Assembly (NCBI RefSeq): GCF_000425505.1
Contig: NZ_AUDO01000009.1
Span: 1 to 64,000 of the forward strand
Direction of reading: 5' to 3'
DNA: 64,000 nt
Source: Flavobacterium frigidarium DSM 17623
GTDB lineage: Bacteria; Bacteroidota; Bacteroidia; Flavobacteriales; Flavobacteriaceae
Shown here: positions 54,667 to 64,000 of the stretch, piece after piece
Layout of the letters: each line of letters opens with the position of its first letter
Numbering within the stretch: the stretch's first letter is position 1
Notes under the pieces: model-generated
Database searches by the model: none
Told to the model about the DNA's origin: nothing
What the model saw: the letters and a program-made list of their open reading frames with translations, nothing else
Translations under genes and position numbers: made by a program

Positions 54667-54729
54667 TTTCAATCGCGAGCAAGCTATTGCATTTTTTAAA
54701 ATTAAAGCGATTAAACAAAAGAAAAACAT

Positions 54730-57700
54730 ATGAAATTAGCAGAAATATCCATTAAACGACCGTCCTTAATTATTGTACTTTTTACAATTTTGACTCTTGG
54801 AGGACTGTTCAGTTATAGTCAATTAGGCTATGAATTGATTCCGAAATTTGAGCAAAATGTAATTACAATTTCGACCATTTATCCAGGAGCTTCTCCGAGT
54901 GAGATCGAAAACACGGTTACTAAAAAAATAGAAGACGGAATTGCCTCTCTTGAAAATATCAAAAAAATTGATTCAAAGTCATACGAGAGCTTATCTATTG
55001 TATCCATAACCTTGACATCAAATGCAAAAATTGACGTTTCGATGAATGATGCACAAAGAAAAATCAACCAGTTACTGAGTGATTTACCGGATGATGCCGA
55101 AACTCCTTCGTTAACTAAATTCTCTTTAAGCGATTTACCAATTATGACCATTGGTGCAAAAGGAAAAATGGATGAAGCCGCCTTTTATGACTTGATCGAT
55201 AAAAAGATTGCTCCTGTTTTATCTCGTGTAGAAGGTGTTGCTCAGGTAGATATAATTGGTGGTCAGGAACGTGAGATTCAGGTAAATCTTGATGCCAATC
55301 GCATGCAAGGTTACAACCTTTCAATTCCTGAAGTACAGCAAATGATTCTAACATCTAACTTGGATTTCCCTACCGGAAACATTCAAACACGTGATCAAAA
55401 AATATTGATTCGTCTTGCCGGTAAGTACAAAAGCGTTCAAGAATTAAGAGATTTAGTTATTTCTTCAAAAGGTGGAATCGAAATAAGATTAAAAGACATC
55501 GCAGATGTTCAAGATGACCAAAAAGTTGCAGAGAAAATTTCGAGAGTCGATCAGCAGAGCGCCATCATTTTGCAAATAATTAAACAATCTGACGCGAATG
55601 CTGTAGCAGTAAGTGAAGAACTTGTAAAAAGTATTCAACTACTAGAAACAGATTATAAGACAAATTCTTTACAATTAGACATCGCAAAGGACAGTACTGT
55701 TTATACGCTTGAAGCAGCAGATTCTGTACTACACGATTTACTTATTGCAGTTGTTTTAGTGGCACTTGTAATGTTATTTTTCTTGCACAGTATTCGTAAC
55801 TCATTAATTGTAATGGTTTCAATACCTGCATCATTAATTGCCACTTTCATCGGTATTTATTTATTGGGATACACGCTAAACTTAATGAGTTTATTAGGAC
55901 TTTCACTCGTGGTGGGTATTCTGGTCGATGATGCCATTGTAGTATTAGAAAATATTTACAGGCACATGGAAATGGGAAAAAACCGTGTCCGTGCAGCCTA
56001 TGAAGGAACTGCAGAAATTGGTGGTACAGTAACTTCAATTACCTTAGTAATTGTAGTAGTGTTTTTACCTATTGCTATGAGTTCAGGATTAGTATCAAAT
56101 ATTATTACGCAGTTTTGTGTTACAGTTATTATATCAACATTGCTTTCTTTGTTGGCTTCATTTACAATTATCCCTTGGTTGTCTTCTCGTTTTGGAAAAT
56201 TAGAGCACATCAAAGGGGACAACCTTTTTGGTAAAGTTATCTTAGGCTTCGAAAGTTACCTTACTCGATTCATTAACTGGATATCAAGATTATTGACGTG
56301 GTCACTGGATCATTATAAAACAACATTAGCTATAGTATTGCTAGTTTTCTTTAGCTCAATAGCACTTATACCTGCCGGATTTATAGGAGGTGAGTTTTTT
56401 GCAGCATCTGATAGTGGTGAGTTTTTAGTTCAAATCGAAATGCCAAAAGACGCTTCCTTAGAACAAACGAACTTCATGACTCAAAAAGCAGAAAAGTTTT
56501 TAAGTAAAGAAGAATACGTTTTTAGCCAGATTACTATAGTAGGGCAAACATCTGAAGGTTTAGGTGCATCACAAGCAACAGCATACAAAGCCGAAATCAA
56601 TGTTAAAATGATTGATCAAAGTGAGCGTTCTGACGCTGCATCTGTTTATGCTGCAAAAATCAAACGTCAATTAGAAAAGGTACTTATTGGGGCTAAAGTT
56701 AAGACAGTACCCGTAGGTATTTTAGGAACGGCAGAAAATGCTACATTGGGACTAATTGTAACTGGTCCATCTGTAGAAAGTGCAATGAAATTTGCAAAAA
56801 TGGCTGAAGCTGAATTACGCACTATCCCCGGAACTACTGAAATTAAATTAACAGTAGAGGATGGAAATCCAGAAATTAACGTTCAAGTTGATCGTGATAA
56901 AATGGCCGCGCTAGGATTGACACTTCAAACAGTTGGTTTGACAATGCAAACTGCTTATAGTGGAAATACAGATGGAAAATTTAGAGCAGGTGAATATGAG
57001 TACGACATTAATATCAAGTACAATGCCTTCAATAGAAAGAATATAAATGATGTAAGTAATTTAATCTTCATTAATAATATGGGACAGCAAATTAAGCTAT
57101 CTCAATTTGCTACAATTACTGAAGGATCTGGACCTAGCCAATTAGAGCGTAGAGACAAAACAGCATCTGTAACAGTACAAGGTCAAAACGTGGGTGTTGC
57201 TTCTGGAACTATTGTAACGCAATGGCAAGAAAAATTAGATAAACTTGAAAAACCTACAGGTGTAAATTACATTTGGGGTGGGGATCAAGAGAATCAAAGT
57301 GAAGGTTTTGGAACTTTAGGAATCGCTTTACTAGCGGCAATTATTTTAGTGTACCTTATTATGGTAGGTTTATATGATAGTTTTGCACACCCGTTTGTCG
57401 TTCTATTTGCAATACCACTATCATTTATTGGAGCATTATTAGCATTAGCATTGACTAACAATACCTTGAACATCTTTACCATATTAGGTATTATCATGTT
57501 GATTGGTTTAGTTTGTAAAAATGCGATTATGTTAGTCGATTACACTAACCAACGACGAGCGGCAGGTGAAAGCATTAGAGATGCACTTATTCAAGCAAAT
57601 CATGCTCGTTTAAGACCTATTTTGATGACTACCATTGCCATGGTTTTTGGTATGTTCCCAATTGCATTAGCATCTGGAGCTGGAGCTGAATGGAAAAATG

Positions 57701-57879
57701 GACTTGCTTGGGTTATTATTGGAGGATTGATAAGTTCATTATTCTTAACCTTAATTGTTGTTCCGGTGATCTATGAAATCATGGAGAAAATAATCGCTAA
57801 ATTTAGTAAAGGCGAAAAAGTAGATTATGAAGCCGAAATGGTCGCTGACTACGAACATAAGGAATTGAACGAACATTAA
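54730..57879 (+). CDS. RND-family multidrug efflux permease
   Basis: 1049 residues, typical of HAE1-type pumps. Twelve transmembrane helices with two large periplasmic loops. The N-terminus reads MKLAEISIKRPSLIIVLFTI. The proton-relay aspartates are visible in VVGILVDDAIVVLENIYRHM, and the second half has GLVCKNAIMLVDYTNQRRAAG and RLRPILMTTIAMVFGMFP. The adaptor and channel genes are in the same operon, so this is a complete tripartite pump. The substrate range is unknown. The terminator follows at 57908-57945. Confidence 0.96.
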   Translation: MKLAEISIKRPSLIIVLFTILTLGGLFSYSQLGYELIPKFEQNVITISTIYPGASPSEIENTVTKKIEDGIASLENIKKIDSKSYESLSIVSITLTSNAKIDVSMNDAQRKINQLLSDLPDDAETPSLTKFSLSDLPIMTIGAKGKMDEAAFYDLIDKKIAPVLSRVEGVAQVDIIGGQEREIQVNLDANRMQGYNLSIPEVQQMILTSNLDFPTGNIQTRDQKILIRLAGKYKSVQELRDLVISSKGGIEIRLKDIADVQDDQKVAEKISRVDQQSAIILQIIKQSDANAVAVSEELVKSIQLLETDYKTNSLQLDIAKDSTVYTLEAADSVLHDLLIAVVLVALVMLFFLHSIRNSLIVMVSIPASLIATFIGIYLLGYTLNLMSLLGLSLVVGILVDDAIVVLENIYRHMEMGKNRVRAAYEGTAEIGGTVTSITLVIVVVFLPIAMSSGLVSNIITQFCVTVIISTLLSLLASFTIIPWLSSRFGKLEHIKGDNLFGKVILGFESYLTRFINWISRLLTWSLDHYKTTLAIVLLVFFSSIALIPAGFIGGEFFAASDSGEFLVQIEMPKDASLEQTNFMTQKAEKFLSKEEYVFSQITIVGQTSEGLGASQATAYKAEINVKMIDQSERSDAASVYAAKIKRQLEKVLIGAKVKTVPVGILGTAENATLGLIVTGPSVESAMKFAKMAEAELRTIPGTTEIKLTVEDGNPEINVQVDRDKMAALGLTLQTVGLTMQTAYSGNTDGKFRAGEYEYDINIKYNAFNRKNINDVSNLIFINNMGQQIKLSQFATITEGSGPSQLERRDKTASVTVQGQNVGVASGTIVTQWQEKLDKLEKPTGVNYIWGGDQENQSEGFGTLGIALLAAIILVYLIMVGLYDSFAHPFVVLFAIPLSFIGALLALALTNNTLNIFTILGIIMLIGLVCKNAIMLVDYTNQRRAAGESIRDALIQANHARLRPILMTTIAMVFGMFPIALASGAGAEWKNGLAWVIIGGLISSLFLTLIVVPVIYEIMEKIIAKFSKGEKVDYEAEMVADYEHKELNEH

Positions 57880-57907
57880 TTCAATTACAGTATTAGATAT
57901 ATCAAAC

Positions 57908-57945
57908 AAAGAAACCCGTTCTTAATCGAACGGGTTTCTTTATAT
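57908..57945 (+). terminator. Rho-independent terminator of the efflux operon
   Basis: A perfect 14-bp stem AAAGAAACCCGTTC / GAACGGGTTTCTTT with a 6-nt TTAATC loop; the trailing U-rich tract is short. Confidence 0.88.
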
Positions 57946-58374
57946 CTAGTCGCGAAAGTATTAAAGTGAAGAACGAACTTTAAGCAACAGCTATTTTGGT
58001 CTCAAATTAAAATCAGTAGTAACAATACCATAATCATCTACACTGACCATCCTACAAGTATTGCTGACAAACACATTTACAAGCTGTGCCTCTACATCAA
58101 TTTTCCGTATGCCAATTTTTTTTACCTAAATACAATCTGTAAAAATGTTTCCACTTTTTTCATTAAATAAATTGGTACTAAACTATTCTGATTTCAATCC
58201 TAAATATTACTAGTTTTAGAAAGTATAATTAAGAATGTGATTTTGCTGTGTCATTTTTGATTGACTTTGCTCTTAAATTTTGTCATCAATTATGAATGAA
58301 TATCTAAATGTTTAGATTGATCTTGGAGTTAGATTTATAGTGTTATAAAAAATATTTAAAAAGAATATGAGGTA

Positions 58375-58403
58375 TAAAAAAAGCCCTCATATAAATGAGA
58401 GCT
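58375..58403 (-). terminator. Rho-independent terminator of the small MORN gene
   Basis: On the minus strand AGCTCTCAT-TTAT-ATGAGGGCT (one U-G pair) followed by seven T residues, 25 bp beyond the stop at 58428. Confidence 0.85.
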
Positions 58404-58427
58404 CTATTATGAATTCTTTGGTTTTAA

Positions 58428-58775
58428 TTAATCAATATTAACCAAGTTGTCTTTTTTAGAGTTTTTAACTGATGCAACTCTATTATCTGCATAAACTACT
58501 TCGTTTACAGCTAGGTTGTTGTAAAACATCCATTTTCCAACTTTTTCGCCTTTGTCATACTCAGCTGTAGCTGTTTTATTTCCGTTCATATCAAAAGAGA
58601 CCCAAGTTCCTTGTAATTTTCCATTTTCATAGAAACCCTCTTGTTGTACTTGCCCATTATCATATAAATATGTCGCTTTTACTAAGTTTCCTATTGCTTC
58701 TAATTTCGGTTGTTTGTTTTGTGCCATTACTACACTTGAAATTAAAACTGCTGCAATCATTATATACTTCTTCAT
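58428..58775 (-). CDS. Small exported MORN-repeat protein
   Basis: 115 residues with a signal peptide (YIMIAAVLISSVVMAQ), then two MORN_2 repeats (YLYDNGQVQQEGFYENGKLQG and FDMNGNKTATAEYDKGEKVGKWMFY). Same repeat class as the 5075 protein but shorter. No toxin partner is visible, so the YwqK antitoxin label often given to such proteins is not supported. It is monocistronic. Confidence 0.85.
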   Translation of the reverse strand: MKKYIMIAAVLISSVVMAQNKQPKLEAIGNLVKATYLYDNGQVQQEGFYENGKLQGTWVSFDMNGNKTATAEYDKGEKVGKWMFYNNLAVNEVVYADNRVASVKNSKKDNLVNID

Positions 58776-58949
58776 CTTTTAAGGTTTTAATTGTTATCTA
58801 CACAAATATAAGAAGGTATTTACAATTAAAAAACAATTTGGTAACAATTTAATAACATTGAATGAAAACTTAACATTGGAAAAAGAATTTGAAAAACAAT
58901 TAAGTATTAAAAAAAACATCACAGACAATTCATTGTTCATAAATAGTCC

Positions 58950-58957
58950 TAAATTTG
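58950..58957 (+). promoter_or_regulatory. -7 box of aspS
   Basis: TAAATTTG, 48 bp before the aspS start; a TTG lies 14 bp upstream of the box, a bit closer than usual. Confidence 0.45.
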
Positions 58958-59005
58958 CAGCCAAGATCATCTGCGAAAGGATGGAACAATCTAAAATAGT
59001 AAATA

Positions 59006-60760
59006 ATGTATAGAAGTCATAATTGTGGCGAACTTAATGCCTCACACATCAACACCGAAGTAACTTTAGCTGGATGGGTTCAAAAATCACGTGATAAAGG
59101 ATTTATGAATTGGGTCGATTTAAGAGACCGTTATGGTATCACACAATTAATATTTGATGAAGGTCGTACAGATAAAACGGTATTCGAACAAGCAAAAACA
59201 TTAGGCCGCGAATTTGTAATTCAAGTAAAGGGAACCGTTATAGAACGTGAAGCAAAAAATAAAAATATTGCAACAGGTGAAATCGAAATTTTAGTTACTG
59301 AACTAACTATCTTGAACGCAGCATTGACTCCTCCATTTACTATCGAAGATGAAACTGATGGTGGAGAAGATATTCGAATGAAATACCGTTACCTAGACAT
59401 TAGACGTAATCCTGTAAAAAACAGCTTACTCTTTCGTCATAAAGTAGCGATGGAGGTTCGTAAATACTTATCTGATTTGGATTTCTGTGAAGTAGAAACA
59501 CCGTACTTAATCAAATCTACGCCTGAGGGAGCTAGAGATTTTGTGGTTCCTTCTCGAATGAATGAAGGACAATTTTATGCACTACCACAATCACCACAAA
59601 CTTTCAAACAATTATTGATGGTAGGTGGAATGGACAAATATTTCCAAATCGTGAAGTGTTTCCGTGATGAAGATTTACGTGCAGACAGACAACCAGAATT
59701 CACACAAATCGATTGCGAAATGGCATTTGTAGAACAAGAAGATATTTTGAATATTTTTGAAGGACTGACACGTCATCTACTAAAAGAAATAAAAGGAGTT
59801 GAGGTAGATAAATTTCCACGTATGACCTATGAGCATGCTATGAAAACCTACGGAAACGACAAACCAGACATCCGTTTTGGGATGGAGTTTGGAGAATTAA
59901 ATGAATTTGCACAACACAAAGAATTCCCAGTATTTAATGCAGCTGAATTAGTTGTGGGAATTGCAGTTCCAGGAGCAGGAAACTACACACGTAAAGAAAT
60001 CGATGCTTTGATCGAATGGGTAAAACGTCCGCAAGTAGGCGCATCAGGAATGGTGTATGCTAAATGCAACGAGGACGGAACATTCAAATCATCCGTTGAT
60101 AAATTTTACGATCAAGATGACTTAGCCAATTGGGCAAAAGTAACTGGAGCGAAACCAGGAGATATGATCTTTGTACTTTCTGGACCAGCTGATAAAACGA
60201 GAGCACAATTAAGTGCATTAAGAATGGAATTAGCAACACGTCTAGGATTGAGAAATCCAGCTGAATTTGCACCACTATGGGTAGTAGACTTCCCTCTACT
60301 AGAATTTGATGAGGAGTCTGGTCGTTACCACGCAATGCACCATCCATTTACATCTCCTAAACCAGAAGACATGCACTTACTTGATAGCGAACCTGGAAAA
60401 GTAAGAGCAAATGCTTATGATATGGTCTTAAATGGAAACGAAATTGGAGGAGGATCGATTCGTATTCACGATAAAGCAACACAACAGTTAATGTTTAAAT
60501 ATTTAGGGTTTACAGAAGATGAAGCCAAAGCACAATTTGGATTCTTAATGGATGCATTCCAGTTTGGGGCACCACCACATGGAGGTTTAGCTTTTGGATT
60601 AGATAGATTAGTAGCGATATTAGGTGGGCAAGAAACTATTAGAGATTTTATTGCTTTTCCGAAAAATAATTCAGGAAGAGATGTAATGATTGATGCTCCC
60701 TCTGCTATTGATGCAGTACAATTAAAAGAACTACACATTGATTTAAACATAAATAAATAA
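59006..60760 (+). CDS. aspS: Aspartyl-tRNA synthetase
   Basis: 584 residues. N-terminal OB-fold anticodon domain (about 1-105, [26 protein letters not shown]), class II catalytic core ([29 protein letters not shown] motif 2), the bacterial GAD insert domain (about 285-415), and motif 3 [18 protein letters not shown]. Cytoplasmic. Length is normal; the start at 59006 lies about 50 bp downstream of a TAAATTTG box. Confidence 0.97.
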   Translation: MYRSHNCGELNASHINTEVTLAGWVQKSRDKGFMNWVDLRDRYGITQLIFDEGRTDKTVFEQAKTLGREFVIQVKGTVIEREAKNKNIATGEIEILVTELTILNAALTPPFTIEDETDGGEDIRMKYRYLDIRRNPVKNSLLFRHKVAMEVRKYLSDLDFCEVETPYLIKSTPEGARDFVVPSRMNEGQFYALPQSPQTFKQLLMVGGMDKYFQIVKCFRDEDLRADRQPEFTQIDCEMAFVEQEDILNIFEGLTRHLLKEIKGVEVDKFPRMTYEHAMKTYGNDKPDIRFGMEFGELNEFAQHKEFPVFNAAELVVGIAVPGAGNYTRKEIDALIEWVKRPQVGASGMVYAKCNEDGTFKSSVDKFYDQDDLANWAKVTGAKPGDMIFVLSGPADKTRAQLSALRMELATRLGLRNPAEFAPLWVVDFPLLEFDEESGRYHAMHHPFTSPKPEDMHLLDSEPGKVRANAYDMVLNGNEIGGGSIRIHDKATQQLMFKYLGFTEDEAKAQFGFLMDAFQFGAPPHGGLAFGLDRLVAILGGQETIRDFIAFPKNNSGRDVMIDAPSAIDAVQLKELHIDLNINK

Positions 60761-60831
60761 GCGAAAACGCTGAAAATCAATTATTTTTATAAAAAAATTC
60801 ACAATAATAGCATTCGTATGATATTAAATCT

Positions 60832-60839
60832 TACATTTG
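60832..60839 (+). promoter_or_regulatory. -7 box of cold-shock gene
   Basis: TACATTTG, 29 bp before the start codon. There is no long structured leader as in E. coli cspA. Confidence 0.55.
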
Positions 60840-60868
60840 CCTTATTATAAATTATTATTACTATTACA

Positions 60869-61063
60869 ATGCGTACAGGTACAGTTAAATTTTTCAATGA
60901 GTCTAAAGGTTACGGATTCATTACAGACGAAGAAACAGGAAAAGACATTTTTGTTCACGCTTCAGGAATCAACGCGGAAGAATTACGCGAAGGTGACAGA
61001 GTTAGCTATGAAGAAGAAGAAGGAAGAAAAGGGAAAGTTGCTGCGAAAGTAGCAGTTATCTAA
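60869..61063 (+). CDS. Cold-shock domain protein (CspA family)
   Basis: 64 residues, a single cold-shock domain: TGTVKFFNESKGYGFITD with RNP1, KDIFVHASGI with RNP2, and a basic C-terminus GKVAAKVAVI. It acts as an RNA chaperone. It has its own -7 box and terminator. A frame-shifted overlapping reading (60837) is not real. Confidence 0.95.
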   Translation: MRTGTVKFFNESKGYGFITDEETGKDIFVHASGINAEELREGDRVSYEEEEGRKGKVAAKVAVI

Positions 61064-61094
61064 GCAAAATATTTTTTGCCAACGAATGTCAAAG

Positions 61095-61125
61095 CGTTTC
61101 GATTTAATTCGAAACGTTTTTTTTT
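61095..61125 (+). terminator. Rho-independent terminator of cold-shock gene
   Basis: Stem CGTTTCGA / TCGAAACG with a 6-nt loop followed by nine T residues. Confidence 0.88.
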
Positions 61126-61237
61126 GGTTCAAACTGAAAATTTAGACGCTTTAAAATGAAAATTAAAACAGTTATTTATAATCGTTAAAAATTACAACAT
61201 TATAGGATTTCGACACCCACTTAATTAAAGTTTTGGC

Positions 61238-61268
61238 TTGTGTTTTAATTCCTTGAAACCTATCTTTG
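61238..61268 (+). promoter_or_regulatory. Promoter of the nuo operon
   Basis: TTG (61238-61240), a 20-bp spacer and TATCTTTG (61261-61268), 30 bp before the nuoA start. The same TTTG provides the TTG that could be misread as an upstream nuoA start. Confidence 0.7.
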
Positions 61269-61298
61269 TTGCTTATTTTAGCACAAAAATCATTAATT

Positions 61299-61664
61299 AT
61301 GCAATCTGATCAATTAAGTTACATCCCAATTTTAATGCAGTGTTTGTTAGCTGTAGGATTTGTTGTGGGAACAATTATTGTTTCTGGAAAATTAGGTCCA
61401 AAAAGAAAGTCAGAAACCAAAGATAGAAACTTTGAGTGCGGTATCGAATCTGTTGGTAACGCGCGTATCCCTTTCTCTGTAAAATACTTTCTTGTTGCCA
61501 TCTTATTTGTTCTATTTGATGTAGAGGTGATTTTTTTATATCCTTGGGCGATCAACTTTAAAGAGTTAGGAATGGAAGGAATGGTTAAAATGGTAATTTT
61601 CATGATGCTCCTTTTGGTGGGGTTTTTCTACATCATCAAGAAAAAAGCATTGGAGTGGGAATAA
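61299..61664 (+). CDS. nuoA: NADH-quinone oxidoreductase subunit A
   Basis: 121 residues from the ATG at 61299 (MQSDQLSYIPILMQCLLAVGF); a TTG at 61266 lies within the promoter box and is rejected. Three transmembrane helices (LMQCLLAVGFVVGTIIVS; YFLVAILFVLFDVEVIFLYP; MVIFMMLLLVGFFYII) and the family segment RNFECGIESVGNARIPFSVKYF. Membrane arm subunit next to the quinone site. First gene of the nuo operon. Confidence 0.95.
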   Translation: MQSDQLSYIPILMQCLLAVGFVVGTIIVSGKLGPKRKSETKDRNFECGIESVGNARIPFSVKYFLVAILFVLFDVEVIFLYPWAINFKELGMEGMVKMVIFMMLLLVGFFYIIKKKALEWE

Positions 61665-61739
61665 CAACTACCGCATAGTATCAATTTTAGATTTGGCTAA
61701 AAGCCAAAATTTAAAGCTTACAATTCAAAATTAAAGAAA

Positions 61740-62288
61740 ATGAGTAATTCAAATACAAATATGGTTGCCGCACCAGATGGCGTTGTTGGAGAAGGATTCT
61801 TCGCAACAAAGCTTAATGATGTTGTAGGTTTAGCTAGAGCAAATTCATTGTGGCCACTACCGTTTGCAACTTCTTGTTGCGGGATTGAATTTATGGCAAC
61901 AATGGCATCTCATTACGATTTAGCACGATTTGGTTCTGAGCGTGTGAGTTTTTCTCCTCGTCAAGCAGATATGTTAATGGTGATGGGAACTATCTCTAAA
62001 AAGATGGCCCCTATTTTACGCCAAGTGTACGAACAAATGTCAGAGCCACGTTGGGTAATCGCTGTTGGAGCTTGTGCTTCCTCAGGAGGTATCTTTGATA
62101 CGTACTCTGTATTGCAAGGAATTGACAAAGTAATCCCGGTTGATGTTTACGTACCAGGATGCCCACCAAGACCAGAGCAAATTGTTGATGGTGTAATGAA
62201 ATTACAAGAATTAGTAAAAACAGAATCTGTAAGAAGAAGAAGTTCTCCTGAATACCAAGAGTTACTTGCTTCATACAATATCAAATAA
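61740..62288 (+). CDS. nuoB: NADH-quinone oxidoreductase subunit B
   Basis: 182 residues. Hallmark [19 protein letters not shown] contributes the tandem cysteines of iron-sulfur cluster N2, with others in VGACASSGG and [17 protein letters not shown]. Peripheral arm, next to the quinone site. nuoC follows after 5 bp. Length is normal. Confidence 0.97.
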   Translation: MSNSNTNMVAAPDGVVGEGFFATKLNDVVGLARANSLWPLPFATSCCGIEFMATMASHYDLARFGSERVSFSPRQADMLMVMGTISKKMAPILRQVYEQMSEPRWVIAVGACASSGGIFDTYSVLQGIDKVIPVDVYVPGCPPRPEQIVDGVMKLQELVKTESVRRRSSPEYQELLASYNIK

Positions 62289-62293
62289 TTGAG

Positions 62294-62815
62294 ATGGCTG
62301 TAGAAAATAACGATATTCAAGAAAAATTAACAGCAACATTTGGAGAAGCTGTATCTAATTTTCATCAAGATAGAGACATCTTTACTCTAGAGATTACTGC
62401 AGATGTAAATACTGCTGTCATCTTGTTCTTAAAAAATGATCCTGCTTTGCGTTTTCATTTCTTAACCGATTTATGTGGCGTACACTATCCAAAAAACACA
62501 GTCGACAGACAGTTTGCAATTGTTTACCACATTCACAATTGGTATGACAACAAACGAATTAAAATAAAAGCATTTATCAATGGGGATAAACCAGAGATAA
62601 AATCAATATCAAAAATATTCTTGAGTTCAAACTGGATGGAGAGAGAAACTTATGATTTTTACGGTGTAAATTTCATTGGTCACCCTCAATTAAAGCGAAT
62701 TTTGAATATGGACGAAATGATTTCTTTTCCAATGCGAAAAGAATTTCCTCTAGAGGATGGCGGACGTACAGATAAAGACGATCGTTTCTTTGGAAGAACA
62801 GTAGACAATTGCTAA
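62294..62815 (+). CDS. nuoC: NADH-quinone oxidoreductase subunit C
   Basis: 173 residues with the 30-kDa subunit pattern: FLTDLCGVHYPKN, SISKIFLSSNWMERETYDFYGVNFIGHPQLKRI and MRKEFPLED. Separate from nuoD, unlike the nuoCD fusion of E. coli. It sits in nuoA-B-C-D order, as expected for complex I in Bacteroidota. Confidence 0.96.
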   Translation: MAVENNDIQEKLTATFGEAVSNFHQDRDIFTLEITADVNTAVILFLKNDPALRFHFLTDLCGVHYPKNTVDRQFAIVYHIHNWYDNKRIKIKAFINGDKPEIKSISKIFLSSNWMERETYDFYGVNFIGHPQLKRILNMDEMISFPMRKEFPLEDGGRTDKDDRFFGRTVDNC

Positions 62816-62847
62816 AAACTCAATATATAATTTTTCACATTCTATAA

Positions 62848-64000
62848 ATGTCAGAACTATTATTACCACCAGAGCATCGTTATGCTAGAATAATCAAAGA
62901 GAAGCTAAATGAAGATGGAAGCGAACTTTCAATCTTAAATTTAGGTCCTACTCACCCTGCTACACACGGTATTTTTCAAAATATCTTATTAATGGATGGG
63001 GAGCGAATTTTAGAAGCTGAACCAACTATTGGTTACATACACCGTGCTTTTGAAAAAATTGCCGAAAACCGTCCGTTTTACCAAATTACGCCTCTTACTG
63101 ACCGTATGAATTATTGCTCCTCTCCTATCAACAATATGGGATGGTGGATGACATTAGAAAAATTATTAAATATTGAAGTACCTAAACGTGCGCAGTATTT
63201 AAGAGTAATTGTAATGGAATTGGCAAGAATTACCGATCATATTATTTGTAACTCCATCTTAGGAGTAGATACGGGAGCGTATACTGGTTTTCTTTATGTA
63301 TTTCAGTTTAGAGAGAAAGTTTACGAAATCTATGAAGAAATTTGTGGTGCTCGTTTAACAACAAATATGGGACGTATAGGTGGCTTTGAAAGAGACTGGT
63401 CTCCAGAAGCTTTTAGAAAGCTAGACGTTTTCTTAGAAGAATTTCCAGCAGCTTGGAAAGAATTTGAAAACTTATTCGAAAGAAATAGAATTTTCATCGA
63501 TAGAACCGTTAATGTAGGAGCAATTACGGCTGAGCAAGCCATGTCTTATGGATTTACAGGCCCTAACTTACGTGCTGCAGGTGTAGATTATGATGTACGT
63601 GTTGCACAACCTTACAGTTCGTACGAAGATTTTGATTTTATAGTTCCTGTAGGAAAATCGGGAGATACTTACGATCGTTTTTGCGTTCGTAATGCCGAAG
63701 TTTGGGAAAGTTTAAGCATTATTCGCCAAGCATTAGAGAAAATGCCAGCCGGTAATGACTACCATGCAGAAGTTCCTGACTACTACCTTCCTCCAAAAGA
63801 AGATGTTTATACAAACATGGAGTCTTTAATCTATCACTTTAAAATTGTTATGGGAGAAGTTCCTGTTCCAGTTGCAGAGATCTACCATCCTGTTGAAGGT
63901 GGTAACGGAGAATTAGGATTCTATTTAGTGACCGATGGAAGCCGTACACCATATAGATTGCACTTTAGAAGACCGTGTTTTATTTATTATCAAGCATACC
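62848..64000 (+). CDS. nuoD: NADH-quinone oxidoreductase subunit D, partial (runs off right edge)
   Basis: Open from the ATG at 62848 (MSELLLPPEHRYARIIKEKL) to the edge, 384 codons visible. Family motifs: LNLGPTHPATHGIFQNI, TIGYIHRAFEKIAENRPFYQ, DRMNYCSSPINNMGWWM, GARLTTNMGRIGGFERDW. The conserved C-terminal GDSRTPYR-like segment appears as TDGSRTPYRLHFRRPCF, so only the last 20-30 residues are missing. 49-kDa subunit, part of the quinone-reduction site. Separate from nuoC. Confidence 0.95.
   Translation, partial: MSELLLPPEHRYARIIKEKLNEDGSELSILNLGPTHPATHGIFQNILLMDGERILEAEPTIGYIHRAFEKIAENRPFYQITPLTDRMNYCSSPINNMGWWMTLEKLLNIEVPKRAQYLRVIVMELARITDHIICNSILGVDTGAYTGFLYVFQFREKVYEIYEEICGARLTTNMGRIGGFERDWSPEAFRKLDVFLEEFPAAWKEFENLFERNRIFIDRTVNVGAITAEQAMSYGFTGPNLRAAGVDYDVRVAQPYSSYEDFDFIVPVGKSGDTYDRFCVRNAEVWESLSIIRQALEKMPAGNDYHAEVPDYYLPPKEDVYTNMESLIYHFKIVMGEVPVPVAEIYHPVEGGNGELGFYLVTDGSRTPYRLHFRRPCFIYYQAY

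Larger units (their letters stand above)
57880..58427. other. Intergenic region with terminator and a short possible gene remnant
   Basis: Contains the efflux operon terminator (57908-57945) and no full-length gene. On the minus strand 57991-58125 reads open for 44 codons between stops (…KIDVEAQLVNVFVSNTC…DYGIVTTDFNLRPK) and has no start codon upstream; it may be a decayed 3' gene end. The rest is AT-rich. Confidence 0.45.

Noticed and set aside
60837-61052. Plus-strand frame overlapping the cold-shock gene
   Set aside because: Frame-shifted reading of the cold-shock gene; the real protein has both RNP motifs in the other frame.
61266-61298. TTG start for nuoA at 61266
   Set aside because: This TTG is inside the -7 promoter box; the ATG at 61299 gives the conserved N-terminus.

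Overview
The window is an ordinary chromosomal stretch of a low-GC member of the Bacteroidota, most likely family Flavobacteriaceae (Flavobacterium or a close relative). The evidence is the fused MurF-Alr gene, bS16 with a long Ala/Glu-rich tail, the RGG-tailed single-RRM protein, TonB-dependent receptors with an N-terminal carboxypeptidase-like domain, the near absence of Shine-Dalgarno sequences, and many promoters with the Bacteroidota -7 box TAnnTTTG (sometimes with TTG/TTTG about 18-23 bp upstream). I see no plasmid, prophage or CRISPR array. The only clear mobile DNA is an IS3-family element cut by the left edge; a NUMOD4/HNH gene at 14.6-15.2 kb is a possible second.

Layout. 0-0.35 kb: IS end and a terminator. 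0.4-6.4 kb: a LytS/LytT-type two-component system (minus strand), divergent from a secreted CotH-like lipoprotein, then a compact operon of EF-hand protein, YHYH lipoprotein, MORN-repeat lipoprotein and SCO1/SenC thioredoxin-like lipoprotein. The two promoters of this block share a nearly superimposable upstream architecture. 6.4-9.2 kb: RRM protein, then rpsP-rimM-trmN6. 9.5-12.3 kb: glutaryl-CoA dehydrogenase-like enzyme, DUF3050 protein, GDSL lipoprotein. 12.4-17.6 kb (minus): ferredoxin, NifU-type scaffold, Mrp ATPase, HNH protein, alkyltransferase-like protein, LysE-type exporter, trmB, NTF2-like protein. 17.8-22.1 kb: L,D-transpeptidase, ribosome hibernation factor, prolyl oligopeptidase. 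22.4-27.7 kb (minus): a tightly packed light/DNA-repair operon with three different photolyase/cryptochrome proteins plus DUF2071 and DUF2256 proteins. 28-31.9 kb: TonB receptor with a His/Cys-rich small protein upstream, then asd. 32-36.6 kb: mscL, murF-alr, a membrane protein and an outer-membrane barrel. 36.7-37.05 kb: a 59-bp repeat pair and tRNA-Ser(GGA). 37.1-44.5 kb: LysR/MFS divergent pair, ansA-acyltransferase-tatD, retropepsin-like protease, WG-repeat protein. 44.6-50.8 kb: sucB-sucA, small barrel, hypothetical protein, polyprenyl synthetase. 50.9-57.9 kb: YceI protein and a TetR-TolC-MFP-RND efflux operon. 58.4-64 kb: MORN protein, aspS, cold-shock protein, and nuoA-B-C-D entering complex I (nuoD runs off the edge).

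The most notable part is the left 6 kb. A histidine kinase/LytTR regulator pair lies beside two promoters in which a 10-bp repeat pair is offset by exactly 21 bp and sits exactly 28 bp before CAAATTTG. This strongly suggests that the regulator controls cotH and the EF-hand/YHYH/MORN/SCO operon as one cell-envelope regulon. Its physiological role cannot be read from sequence alone; Ca2+ or copper handling is a hypothesis.
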